Source of the DNA: Chamaea fasciata
Lineage: Eukaryota > Chordata > Aves > Passeriformes > Sylviidae
Assembly: GCA_029207755.1 (NCBI GenBank)
Contig: JARCOQ010000006.1
Location: 29,594,522 to 29,658,521 of the forward strand
DNA: 64,000 nucleotides
Direction: 5' to 3'
Below are positions 39,601 to 51,600 of this stretch, one piece after another (position 1 is the stretch's first letter; each line of letters opens with the position of its first letter). The notes under the pieces were generated by a model. It saw only the letters and a program-made list of their open reading frames with translations, did no database searches and was not told where the DNA came from. The position numbers and the translations under genes are program-made.

Positions 39601-40324
39601 TTAGACTTAGTGTTAACAGTATTTTACATTATAGCTACTCTAAGACCTTACAATGCATAGGCAGTGATCAGTAATGATTTATTTTACCTAAGTGGAAGTC
39701 ATGCATCTGCCACAGCATGAGACTTCATCTTTCACATAATCCTCCAGTGTGGGGTTTAACCAGCTGTACCGTCCATCACATTGCAAGCATCAAGCAAACA
39801 AATAATAAAACCAAAGCACAAGCTTAGACCCCATAGCAGAACATCACCTACATACCCTAACCAGAAGGGGATGCTCAGTTCTCTGCTTCGATCATGCAGT
39901 GGAAAAACAGAGGTAGTGTGTTTTCATGGGATTGTTTTCTGGGTATTTCTTTGTTTTGTTTTGTTTTATTTTAAATATCTGCACTCTCGCCTTGGCCTCG
40001 GAACAATGGTATCAAGTTAAAGCTCAATGTCCTTTTCAAACTCTGGCTCTCCTCTCCTTGCCAACCTTGCATGGTATAAATAGCAGCAAGCAGAGGAGCA
40101 AGCATTAAAAATACTCCTTCAAAAATCTCAGGAGTGTTCGTGCTTGCAGTGCGGGACCAAAGCACTCCGGGTGCACGAGAGCAAGCTGCAGCACATTTTA
40201 CACATATCAAACACGGTGTCAAGTGTTCATCTGGATTAAAAAAAACCCAAAAAAACAACAAACAACCCAAAACCTGCGACAGCAATATACAATATCTGTA
40301 TCTCTCAATATCGGAAACTCCGAA

Positions 40325-41560
40325 CACACAACTGGGGCCCGCCGAGGCCGTGACCCCTCAGTCCGGGGGCGAGGCCCCTCGGGGCGGCCCCGCCGCAGCC
40401 GCACCTGCGCTGCGCCCCGAGGCCGCGGCTCAGCCTCACCTCGCCGGGGCCGCGGGAGCGCGGCGGGCGCCAGTCGCCAAAGAGAAAAGAAGGAAAGTAA
40501 GCTGGAGCAGGACGAAGCGGCGGCAGTGACCCGCTTCCCCTGCCGGCACCTTAGCGCCCGGGCAGCCCCAGCCGCGCTCCGCTCCCTGCCCCGTTATCCG
40601 GCCAGCCCGGAAAGCCCTCGCTGAGAGAGCGAGGAGAGAAAGAAAAGGAAGGGGAGAAAGAGGAGCAGTCACGCTTCTGTAAAAGACAGTAAGTCTGCAC
40701 TTACGGCGGCACGCACACACTACCCCTCACTTGTAGATCGGCGTCGCTGCAGAAAACTGCGCCGCGGCCGCTCTCGCCGCCGGCACCGCCCCCCCCCCGC
40801 CCCCGCGGAGGCCCCGGCAGCGCCGCGCCCGCACCAGCCCGCCCGCTCCTCGCCAGCGCCGCCGGGCCGGCGTTCGCGGCTCTCCCGCCCCGGGCTGCGC
40901 CCCTCCAGCTGCCCGCGCCTTGTCCGGGCCGTCCTGTGCGAGGCGCCGCCGCGTTCCGGCCGCACCTGCCCCGCAGCAGCCCCGCTCACCTGGCGCTGGC
41001 CGGGCCGCGGGGCCGGGCCGGTCTTGGGCGGTGCGTTTGTCGGTAGGGGGGCCCGGCCGGGCGGTGAGAGAGGCGCAGGTAGCCGAGCGGGGGAACTGGG
41101 TCAGCGGCTAAAAATACCGCACGGGATGGAGGAGGATCTGGCCGCGGCAACCGGGGAGGCGGCCGCTCCTCCTGAGGGCTCTCGGCGGGACCGGGGGAGG
41201 TGCGGGGCTCGGCGGATGGTGGGCCCTGGCCGAACCGGGGCAGGCAGTGACCTTGCTGCAGCCGGGCAAAGTGCGCTGGTTCAAACTCACAACCGACGGC
41301 GCCAAAACCTGCCTGGTCTCGTTTCAGTTCCTAAACCGCGTGTGGCTTCACGGCCGGCGCGCGGGCTGAGGAGCCGTGGGATGCCCCGGTGCTGGAGAGC
41401 CGGGCTAAATCACCCGCCCCGGGCAGCGCCTGGGCCGGCCGGGCCGCATTCCGCCGGCAGCGCCCTGCCCCCGCCGTGCCGGGCTGCCATCCCTCCCGGC
41501 CCGGGCTGCTGCGGGAGGCGGCTGGCTCGCTCGCGTGCCCAGCGCTGCCGTCCCCAGTGA
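40325..41560 (-). promoter_or_regulatory. MTUS1: CpG island, putative MTUS1 promoter
   Basis: This is the only CpG island in the window: about 1.2 kb of GC-rich, CpG-dense sequence in otherwise AT-rich DNA, with a purine-rich interruption at about 40,625-40,690. It contains many GC-box-like CCGCCCC/GGGCGG elements and no obvious TATA box, typical of a dispersed vertebrate promoter. It lies upstream of the MTUS1 start-codon exon on the minus strand, and minus-strand splice donors are embedded in it (next entry), which supports use as the MTUS1 promoter. A C10 run at 40,789-40,798 gives long G-runs on the transcript strand. Open frames in either direction here are by-products of low stop-codon density and are not called. 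Divergent transcription rightwards is possible. Confidence 0.85.
40440..40990 (-). other. MTUS1: Candidate MTUS1 first-exon 3' ends (splice donors)
   Basis: Three good minus-strand 5' splice sites lie inside the CpG island: GCCAG|GTGAGC with exon end at 40,990, GCC|GTAAGT with exon end at 40,705, and GGCGAG|GTGAGG with exon end at 40,440. A weaker GCGCAG|GTGCGG lies near 40,403. Any of them could join to the acceptor at 7,561. Several usable donors would give alternative untranslated first exons with the same protein start. Transcription start sites cannot be placed from sequence alone. Confidence 0.4.
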
Positions 41561-41610
41561 GGGAGCGTGGAAAAGAAGTTTGTTCCTGCGAAGTTCCTGC
41601 AATCTATTGC

Positions 41611-41766
41611 GATGCCCAGGGAAGTGGTGGGAGTCGTCGCTCCAGGAGATGCTTAAGAGGCGTCCGGATCCGGTGCCTGGTGACAGTTTAGACAGGTTAC
41701 AGCGGCAGTGCTGGGTTGACAGTTGGACTGGATGACCTTAGAGGTCTCTTCCAACCTCGAGGATTC
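41611..41766 (+). mobile_element. CR1 LINE 3' end next to CpG island
   Basis: About 155 bp match the CR1 3' terminal region: TGCCCAGGGAAGTGGTGG, a CCAGGAGATGCTTAAGAGGC segment, GGTTGACAGTTGGACTGGAT, GACCTTAGAGGTCTCTTCCA, then CCTCGAGGATTC. It is better preserved than the other copies and sits immediately beyond the promoter island, on the strand opposite to MTUS1 transcription. Confidence 0.9.
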
Positions 41767-44750
41767 AGCTGAGAGCTGCCGTGGGTCTGAGGTTAGCGAA
41801 ACAGTGTGTAGCAATGTCCAGGTCACAACAAAAAGTCTCAGAAGGTTCAGGCATAATTTTCTTGATGGCCTAAGCTGGGCAATGACAGTCTTGGGCTAAG
41901 TTTGTGTTTATGCAGAATGGTTTATAAATGCAAACCAGACAGAAAGTGTGAGTTCAGTGACTTGCCACAACTTTTAACTCTACCATACTCTTTTTAGCAC
42001 TCTGACCATGGTATTATTTGCTGCCATTTCTTTGGGCTCAGCATCGTGTATTTCAGTGGTAGTAGAGCCAGCACTTCCATCTAGGATCTGTCCACTCGGA
42101 TTTTAGTGGAGAAAATTCATATAGTAGCTGCTGGGGATTCGGCACTAAAGTTGTGTCTTCACTGTGGCACTGCCCGTAACGTGAGGCAGAGAGGAAAAAC
42201 CTTTTGCTCATCATTACAAAGCCCCAAGAAGTAAATTATGCCTATGTAATTTCAGGGGAGGAGAAGCTTTCAAATGCCAGCAAGGTTGGAGACGCTTACC
42301 TGGCATGTCTGGTGCATGAGGGCACAGCAGCCTTCAGGCTCCCTGTGTGCCAACGTAGGAGTCTGTATCCAGGACAGATTTGGTGACTCCACAGGAAATG
42401 CTTTCTTGACATCAGGCTAATTCCCTGACCTTCCTCTCTGCCCTTCTCTACTATATACAGTTGCTGGCTATTTATATATGTGATGAATATGATTCAGAAT
42501 TAAACATGCCAGGAAGAGACTGCTTCTTTCAACCTAATAATTAAAAAAGGAATACAGCATGATTGCTTTGTTTCATCACCACATGAAAGAGAACTATTTA
42601 TTGTGGTTGGCTTAGTAGTAACAAACAAAATACTTCATTCCCATCCATGAAAAGCAATCCTGTGTGTCTTTATGGGCTTCATCCAAAGCATGCTGGAGTC
42701 AGTACTATTACGTATGGGTTTTCAGTTAGCACGTGACTGCAAATCTAGTAAGCTGGATCAGAACAGGAGTGCTTTTGGGCTACAATGCTGAGCATTGTAC
42801 AAAACTTGGGCACCCCAGGAGAGTCTATGTGGTGCTCCAGACCCTGGGAGGCAAACACTTCAGTAGCACAGCTGAAGCACCCTGGCATGAGTCCGCTGCT
42901 GTGGCTAAACGTGTGGAGCAAGGGACATCGTTAAATTTTTGTGGTGTCATTAGGTTACTGCGCATGTGAAACTGAGTGATAGATAGTTTACATAGCCAGC
43001 CTTTTAGCAAAGTTCACAGGCATGGCTCCAACTGTATGTATCAAGGCTAATCTCAATTACAACTTAGAAATGCCTCTGTCTTTGTCACCCTGGGGATGGT
43101 CTGGAAAGTATCGACTGATGGCTACAGCTGAAAGCTTGTAGTGTTGATCTTTATCCTGCCAAAGATCATAGTTCATTCAGCGTTTGCTGCAACCATTCCA
43201 CTCTGATGGCTCTTTCATTTTTCCTGGTTTTGTTGTTTGTCTAGGCTTTTCATACAGCAGTAATCAAGGAAAAAAAAATCTAATTGAAAACCAGATACTT
43301 AGAATTTTTTTAAAAAAGACAATAATGAGATAATGACTTTTGCTTCTCTGCCTTTTATTTTCTTCCTTACCTCTTCTGGTTCATGCATTTTTGAGTTTAT
43401 AAATGTAGGAGGAATAATGCAGGATCATGTCACTGAATGTTGAAATTGGAGGGAAGGAAATGAGGAAAAAAAGAGATAGACAAAATCACTTAAATAAAGA
43501 CGAGAAATGAAAGATAAAGGGTGATGAGAGGGCAAGTAGCCTGGAGCCCAAAGTAGAATAAAGCATGGGAAAGAATTGGGAACACCAAAGCAAGAGGTGA
43601 ATATCATAATAGGTGGAATCGGGAATAAATGGACTAAAAGAGCTTTTTTAATATTCTTTCCCATTTTTTTTTGTCAGTAGGAGTAGTCAGGAGCAGGCTC
43701 CACAAATGGCTCTGAAAGATACTTTCAGATGCAGTCATACTCCAAGATGAATATATGTCTGTCTTTAATAATAGATATGATTGCAGCAGGTATAAATAAT
43801 TTGAAATAGTACCAGGTAACTTGAGTATCAATAACAGTAAAAATGCAGCAGCACAGGATGGCCAAGTCTGTGTCCTGCTGGTATCCAGGATAATGGATGG
43901 TTTTGAATAGGTTATTAGGGAACTCAGTTTCTGTTCCTAACTCTTAAAGGTTGCTTGTGTACTTTAATATTATATGGTAATTGCCTAGAAAAGCAGTGTT
44001 GTAACAGGGATTGAAATTTAAATTTCCCTACTCCCAGCTAGGGACCTTAATTGTTGCATTGCAAAGTGATGCCTTGCTTCCCTGGTCCAATGCATGTGGA
44101 TTAGTTTGTTCAGAATAACAGACTTTCAGCAGACACAATGAAAGACATTCCTTCCAGCTAGCCTCTGGCCTGGTGATGAAGGGAATTTCCTGGGAATTGT
44201 CACATAGGACTTCATTGTTGTCCTCATGACCCTCCACATCTTACATCTGCCTGTTTAGCTGCTGAGAGAACCATTCCTTCCTCCTGTCAGGTTTTTGAAA
44301 AATGCCAAAATATAAATGCAGACCCTACTGAAGCCTAACTCAAGAATTAAATGCTTTAGATGCCAAGAAGGCTGTAGTTGGAATGTCAGCAATTGACAAC
44401 TTGAGTGCTTCTCACACTACTTACTGAAGATTCTGGTCCAAGGAACTGCCGCTTTTGGTGTGGGGGGATTTGGGGGCACATGGCCCAGAGCTGTGGGCTC
44501 CTAGATAGCAAACTGCTGCAAGAACTTGGGGGCTGCAGCTCCCAACACTCAAAACAGCTTGGCTGTGGTGGATTTATAGTCTCTAATAAGTCTTATCCTG
44601 GCTGTATGTGGGAAAACACCATGTTGTGGATTTATGTTACACAGCAGTGGTGATTCTCTGGCATCAGGAGGCTGACTTCTGACAGATGAAATTCCTGCAT
44701 GCTGAAGGTTAAAACACTCTGTTATGATGGTATTTTTGACTTGGTTTGGA

Positions 44751-44894
44751 GTTTTTGTTGTTTTTTTTGTTTGTTTGGTGTGTTTTGTTTTTTGGGGGGG
44801 GTTTTGGGGGTTTGGGTTGTTTTGGGGGTTGTTTTGGTTGGTTTTTTTGGGGGGTTTTTGGTTGGTTTTTTGGGGTGGGTTTTTTTTTTTTTTG
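44751..44894. repeat. 144-bp G/T-only tract with G-runs
   Basis: Every base from 44,751 to 44,894 on the plus strand is G or T. It has at least seven runs of three or more G (up to eight) separated by T-rich spacers, and ends in 13 T and a G. The G-run spacing fits G-quadruplex-forming sequence on the plus strand, with a C/A complement. Open frames through it are low-complexity and are not genes. Confidence 0.95.
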
Positions 44895-46796
44895 AGATGG
44901 AGAGAGGGACAGTAATGACTGTTGATAACTGCATTAAAATTCTTTGGCAGGTGATGAGTACTGTTCTCCTTTGCTTATGCAGACTACATTTAAAGTACTG
45001 CATTAACCCAAAACAAACCTTTCTGCCGGCCACTGCCAATTTTGGTTTAACAAAAGTATATACCACAGCTGAAAGTCTTCATTATCTTCTGAGGCTCAAT
45101 TACTAATGAATATTCTTTAATTTTTTTTTACCACAAACTTCACATTCATATGACTTACTTGAATTAAACTGTATACTTACTGCATGACAGCATATTGCTG
45201 AGGTATGCCAGAGAAAATCATTGAGTGGTGCTACTGAAAATGTTGAAAATGTCCTTGGATAGTAATTTTGGTTTGATCTTATAATTTTGCTGATGATTTT
45301 CCCTCTAATAGCTAAAAGTAACATTATTCTAAGAATCCTTGGTATTCTTCCTCCACAGTTTGGAAAACAATCAAACAGACTTTGTATGTCCTCACAAAAA
45401 GTACTGGTGAACAAATCACTCATCTCTCAGCTAAGTTATTCACATGTGTAATTTTTCTTCCATATGCTTTCCAGTAAAGCAAGGTCCAGACCTCCTTACA
45501 GCCAGCTCTGGTGAAGAACTAGAAAATACTCTACTTTAACAATTAGGCTAATTGTAGTTTACTTGATTCCCTAATGTAATAAACTATTTCCTTCATAGGC
45601 CATTATTTGTGGGATAAACCTCTACATTGTTCATGTTATTAATTATTTATTCCTTCCATTATTCTTAAATGGACATTTAAGAATTGGCTCATGTTTTCTA
45701 GCACAATTCATAAGAACAATCTATCCAATAATTTTAGGAAGCATTTTCTTAAGGCAAATAACATAAGTTTCATCTTCTGTGGAGTTAAAATACCTCTTAA
45801 ACTGCTTTATTCCTATTAATATGTCCAAAAAATCAATATAGGTTTTTTTCTTTCTGATATTAGTGATTGAAAAATATGTGTGATATTCTTCAAGAGGATT
45901 TTAATTACTTTTTTTGTAGTTAGATTAAAAAATGGGCTAATTTTCCCCCCTTCTTTAGTGTCATTTCAATGAGCTTACATACCCATATGCAGAATGAGAA
46001 CTGTACTGTTCTATACTGACTGTTACACCTTGGCATTTTCCACATACACTGTTTCCTAAGCAAACACACTTTCACAGAAGCAGATTTATGCAAAAAAAAA
46101 ATAAAAAAAAAAACCCACCCAAATATGGCTATTTGTTATTCTGAGAGGAAAGGAGAGGGAAAGGTTGTATAGTGAACATACATGATGAACCAGCAGAGTT
46201 ATCCTTAATGCAATAGCTTCAGTCCATGTGAGTACAGTTGAGAATTTAATTGCCTTTGTCAACGGGGAATGGATATTACAGCAAGGAAGATGGGTAAACC
46301 CTGCAGAAGGAGACAGGCTGGGAGGATGGCTGCTAGGAAAGGTTAAATCACAGATCATGGGAAGATATTTGACAGAGTCATATATTGCCACAATGTCAAT
46401 ATTTCCAGTCAAACCTGCCCACTTCCTGAGAGAGTAGTGGTGTTCTTTCTGGATGTCAATAAATGACTGAACAGAAAGAACATTAAAATCCTGGTTTTCA
46501 GTCATGCTACACTGGAGCTGATCCTTAAATAACCAAAAGAGCACTAATGTGATTAGTGATTTGGTCAAAGGAGAGACAGGAAGAGACCTGTAAAAAAGTG
46601 CCAAGAGATGCTAGCTGATGGGGTTATTTGATGTGATAAAGAGGTGATGTTTGACAATAAATTTCTGTGGCACCTGATAACAAATAAGAGGTGACAGTGG
46701 AGGGTTTCTCCAAGCAAGATGCTGGCAGCTGAGTCAGAAAAGCTGGAGAAATGGGAGATAATCTAGCTGTCAGGGACAGCACAACAAATTCTTACC

Positions 46797-46880
46797 TTTT
46801 TTTTTTTTTTTTTTTTTTCCAGGATTGGGTGCATTTTTTCATTTTATTTTGTTTCATTTTGTTTTATTTTGTTTATTTAA
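46797..46880. repeat. Poly(T) plus (TTTTG/TTTTA)-type repeat
   Basis: A run of 22 T (46,797-46,818) is followed, after a short CCAGGATTGGGTGC interruption, by repeated ATTTTGTTTC / ATTTTGTTTT units up to about 46,880. Confidence 0.85.
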
Positions 46881-48571
46881 AGGAAAACTTTTTTTCCTAA
46901 AAGCCATCCTTAAGATCTTTCTATTAAAAGAACCATCTGTGGCAGAAATGAACGTGAAGATGTAATTCCAAGTGACTATTTGCACAGACCTGTCTGAAAG
47001 TGTGTCTTGCCAGAAAACAAGTGGTTCTGAGCCTTTAGGAGCTGTGTCTGTGCAACAGCTCCAAGCCTTCAGCTTAGCCCTCAGTGGTTAACAGGGGGCT
47101 GCAGAAGAATGATTAGCCCTAAGATTTATTTAAGGGAGATTAATAGAAGGAAATGATCATATGGGCAGTTTCTTTCCCTATTTTTCAGTGGTTTCATCAC
47201 TAGCTCACTCTATACCTACTGTCTTAAAAAAACAAAATTTTGCTGAAGTCAAAGCAATTTCATTCTTATCTGTAGCAGGTCAGCTGCTTAAATGATGCTG
47301 AATATGACTTGCTTCTGTGACTTTTCTGTGATTACAGAACACATAAATAATATTGCTATTGCAGCATCTTCCCAGTGTGAAGCTGGGATGTGAGATGAAG
47401 TTACCAGGTTTTAGCGAGTATCATTTGCACTGTGGTAAATGTGGACATGGGGATGGATAGGCTCTTAGCCAGCAGCAAATCCATCGTGACGTGACCTGTT
47501 CTGACAGGAGAGGAGGCTGAGCGAACTCACACACGGTTTTCCAACAGCAGATGCAAAGTAATACATGCTGACAATTTCTGCAGACCACAGCCGATGCACA
47601 GGAGGTTGTTAATAGGTGCTAACTTGATGATGCTCCTGAGCTCACAAGACGATGTACTGTTGTGTACCGCACTACTTGTGCTTAGACCCTGTTCTATCAG
47701 TAATGGTTTCTGTGGGTTTCAGATCTCTGTGTATGGGAATGTGCATTTCATTAGACACACAGCATCTTAATATTGCAAGTTATGCCACTGTTCCCACTGG
47801 CTGGAGCAGTCCTAATTAGAAGTATGGTAAGTGTAACAGGACAGAAACAACAGAAAAATGGGAATAATTGTTATAAAGGTAGTGTGTACTAAACAGAAGC
47901 TTCCACCAACAAAATAGAGAGGAAAAACTTGAAACCAGTTCTACGTGGAAGTAAGATGTCCCCTCCTGAGCCTTACTGAGACAGGATAGAACAAAATGCT
48001 GTGGGGGAGCTATGCTGCAGCAGCCTATGACAGGATTTAGCACTGATAGCTCAAAGTCAGATAACTGGGGAATTAAACCGTTTCCTCTTCTCTTTCCTAT
48101 CCCCTCTAACACAGAAAGATGAATTCAAACATTAATGCAAGGATAGCATGTGCTTTTGATTTGGTGATTGAAATTGAATTGTGTTCTCTCTGCATGAAAG
48201 GTTACTGAATTCAGAGGTCAGGGAAAACAAGAAAACACAAGTCTTTTCTGCCTGTCATTTAAAAGAAACGTTATTAATCCACTGGGAGCAAGAAAATGAA
48301 AATGTAGTATTTTTTTCCCTTCTGGGTGGTAAACCAAGGCTACAAGGAAGAAGGTAAGGGAATACAGATGGAATTTAGATTAAAAATAATCCCATGGGAG
48401 GGAAAAAAAGTTTATTTGCACTTGATGTATTTTAGCCCATGTTTTCTATAGCAGCCTAGGTCACTTAGAGATCAAAACATGGACTCGTTTTTGAGCCAAT
48501 CCTTATTTTCCTTAGAACAGGCCTGATGTATTCATTTTCTTTCCCCCAATACTTGTTGTAACTGATCAAGG

Positions 48572-48604
48572 AAGCTTTGCTAAGCTTTGCTTAGCTTTGC
48601 TAAG
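48572..48604. repeat. 10-bp tandem repeat AAGCTTTGCT x 3.3
   Basis: AAGCTTTGCT is repeated three times with one variant base (TAGCTTTGCT in the third copy), plus a partial AAG. Each of the first two units carries a HindIII-type AAGCTT. Confidence 0.9.
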
Positions 48605-48616
48605 TCTGTTATTCTT

Positions 48617-48660
48617 GGCATAGTATTAATGGTTGGAAAGACCTTACATAGGAAAATTTA
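48617..48660 (-). mobile_element. Possible diverged CR1 3' end
   Basis: Read on the minus strand, this contains AAGGTCTTTCCAACCATTAA followed by TACTATG, which resembles the CR1 tail around its TTCCAACC motif and terminal ATTCTATG repeats. The sequence further upstream is too diverged to confirm. Confidence 0.4.
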
Positions 48661-51600
48661 GCCCTGTCTAGGGTTCAAGCCACTCACCTTTACAAACTGG
48701 ACAAGATTACTGTTGAATCAGGTGTATCTGAAATAAGAAGAGCATTATTTTATTGGAAAATTGCAGGCAAATGAGACAGATCAGGCATGTATTATGTGTC
48801 TACAGCACTCTTCATCTGGGATTCAGTATGATTTATCTGTGAAATTAGGTAGTGCTGGTATTTCATACTGTATTGACAATGTAAATATATAATAAAAGAG
48901 ATAAATTTTGGATTAATATTTTGGGTGTGTTATTTTGGCTATTGTGCAGACTTAAGTGTTAATTGGAAGTATAATGAATTTTAAGAAAAAAGGAAAAGCC
49001 AAGCATACATAGTTACAAGATTATTAGCATTAACAGTGTCTGGGCAATCTATTTCTTTTGTTGATTTAACTTCAGTTCCTTTTTCTGATAGGTAAGTAGT
49101 CCTGGGCAGTAGGAAGAAAAGTTAAATTGGTTTAGGAACAAACATATTTGTTTCTTTATGACTAGCTCCTTTCTTTCTTATAGCTGAACCTTAGGCTAGC
49201 ACAGACAAGCCACCAAGATGCAATGTTGCAGTGTTTTGAAGGCAGATGTCAACTAATTTGCACAAGGAATTATAAAAAATCGTGTTTTCTGTTGTGATGA
49301 TCTGAGTCAGAGCTGGAATGTGCAGCAGAAGAATACTCATCTGTTCCATCCCACATGGCGCCCTCCTTAACCGCAATTTCTTGCTGAACCTTCTATTCAT
49401 GGGCATTTGTCAGTTTCTATAATTTTCCATGGTCTGAAAAGGAAACTGTGGTAACAGATAGCATTTTCTAAGCCTAGAACGGCTAGAATTCCCCAAGGAA
49501 TCCTGTATGCTTGGGTTTTTTTCCCCTACTTTGTACATATTATAGAAGATTGACTGAAATACCATCCTATGCACACTAACTTCTACTTCTGGATTTCATT
49601 TGCCATTTACAATGACCAGCTTGCAGTGTTTAAAATGGGCATAACAGGCAGTGCTCATATTAAGAGTTACTGATCCTGTCTCTTTGAATATTGGTATAAT
49701 GGATGGTGGTGCCAACTAGAGCTGATTACTTCTTCCTCTTCAGTGCTGCTGGCTCCGTGGAAGTTGAAACTGCAGAATTCCTTAATTAATCCTGCCAGTC
49801 CAGAAACTGAAGACAATAAAGGCTAAGTACAGCAGAGCCTTTTGGTATAGTCAGCACTTCTTTCTTTTACGTACACAGCTTGGATGCAAGCTTGCAAAGA
49901 TAATCTTTCAGAGAGAACGGTGAGCATTTTAAATGTACCCTGGAACACTTTCACAGTGCATCCCTCCCAGATGAGTGAATTAATCATTGTGTAAAATGCT
50001 TCTGAAAAGGAACCGTTCTCCTACCATAAACCTGTACGCAAAGAGTACACAAAAGCCTTAACCTATCTTATCATCTTCGGTATAGTTTAGGAACTGCTGT
50101 TAATAAGGCTTTATTCTAGTGAAAAACCTGAAGATTTCTGCTTATAGATGAGGATCAGACAGAACTATCAGCCTAGGTTAGTAATAGAATAAAACATAAT
50201 TCTTGAATTGCATGTTTCCTAAAGAGGTTTCAGTGTGCTCTGTAAAATGTTTAAAACATATTTCCCATACATGAGGATAATATGAAAAAATTCAATGACT
50301 TGCTAAATGATTCAGAGAATATAAGAAGTCATGGGGAGAAATGTTAATGTTCACTTTTACATCTTCAAATTCTAGGTTTCACTTCTTCAACCAAAAAAAT
50401 ACATATTTGGGGCTTATTCTTCATATTTAAAAAATGAAATCCATGAGTCAGAAGGTTCCACATTTTCCTTGCTTTCAAAATCTATGTGTCCCAAAGACGG
50501 GATTTTCATTTTGGTGACTTGGTAAAATAGGCAGTGAAATAAACACTACTGCAATACTTTTTTTCTTTCAGAGAATAATACAGACTTTGCTTAAAATAAT
50601 GTAAGAAACACATTATCCAAGGATGTATATCACAACATTTCCAAGAAGCGGTCTGCTGAAACTTACTTGTTTTTAATGAGTAAGCATAAGTACACCTCAA
50701 TTTTAAGGCTTTCTCTGATTTCACATCAGACTTGCTTTCATTTAAATTAGTGGGTCAGCAAGAAACGACAGTGAAACCTTTTATTAGCAGCTGACTTCTC
50801 CCAAGTCTCATTTTACGTTTTATGTTCCAACACTGTACAACTGAAAGGAGATCCTGTTAAAAAGTGGAGGTGAGTAACAGAGACGAGGCAGTCGCCGGAC
50901 ATCAGCTTCCACTATGTACTTCAAAAATATCAGTATCCTCACTGATATTATACAGAACCATAATGTGGCATCTGTCCTTGTGAAACAGGCAGTCTTTTGT
51001 ATTTTCTGGTAAGAGCTTTTCATTAGAGAAGTCTAGGATACAGAGTTGAGTATTTCCTTTAAAGCTGTCTTACATGAAGAGGCTGCCCATCAAGTGAGAA
51101 CCAAAAGTAAACATTCATTTAAATTATATTTCACCTGCTGAAGTCATTATGGTGGTGATGCTCTCTAAGGAAGTCTTTACTATTTCCCTACTGTTTAATC
51201 TACAAGAATATCTCAACAGTGTATTTCATAACACTCTTATTTCTGTCAGGAATTCTTCCTATGCTGGACAGCCGGTTGCTTACGCCTCATCTTTACTGAT
51301 GGTGTTCTTTGAAAGGCTGCAGGATGTCTTAATTTCACTTGAATTTTGGGGTTGATGGTTAATTATGACAAAGACACCATGTGACATCTCTAGAGAATAT
51401 ATAGCCTCTTATCACATGCATCAGCAAGTACATCTGAGATGTTTTGGGCCATTTCTCCCTTGCCTTCTTGACTGTAGCTTCTCCCAGCTCCTGCTGGACA
51501 TAGATATTTTTGTTGTTCCGGTAACATGAGAAAAGGTGGTTGATCATTAGTATATGATGAATTACAGAGCACATACAGACTTAACAGGGCTACACTCACT

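Larger units (their letters stand above)
26737..40324 (-). other. MTUS1: MTUS1 long 5' intron, part 2 (non-coding)
   Basis: AT-rich intronic sequence between the CR1 element and the CpG island. No coding exon or interspersed repeat was recognised. Small features are a 14-bp direct repeat (26,831 and 26,855), a hairpin pair (28,061-28,109), a T12G10 run (29,891-29,912), a poly(A) run (36,668-36,687) and a short duplication (36,573-36,606). The minus-strand open frame at 30,704-31,114 ends at a good splice-donor-like sequence (GTGAAG|GTAAGA) but has no recognisable homology or clear acceptor, so it is not called as an exon. Confidence 0.55.
1..40990 (-). other. MTUS1: MTUS1 gene, 5' part (transcription unit span)
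   Basis: This is the span of the 5' portion of the microtubule-associated tumour suppressor 1 gene, running right to left from the CpG island near 40.4-41 kb and leaving the window at base 1. Two coding exons are visible (5,378-7,369 and 3,003-3,198). The exons for the C-terminal coiled coil, shared by all ATIP isoforms in the known family, are not in the window. The presence of the large 5' coding exon means this is the promoter and N-terminus of the long, microtubule-binding ATIP3-type isoform. Placing the 5' end at the CpG island is inference from GC content, CpG density and good minus-strand splice donors. I identified no exon between that island and 7,561, so further untranslated exons may be missed. 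Confidence 0.85.

Noticed and set aside
40134..41735. Several overlapping open frames of 60-178 codons on both strands in the GC-rich region, rich in Arg, Ala, Pro and Gly.
   Set aside because: CpG islands have few stop codons, so long frames arise in every direction. None has a recognisable domain, and they overlap each other on both strands.
44699..45106. A 135-codon plus-strand frame and a 114-codon minus-strand frame.
   Set aside because: Both run through the G/T-only tract and are low-complexity (Phe/Gly/Trp/Val-rich or Lys/Pro/Thr-rich). They are products of the repeat.
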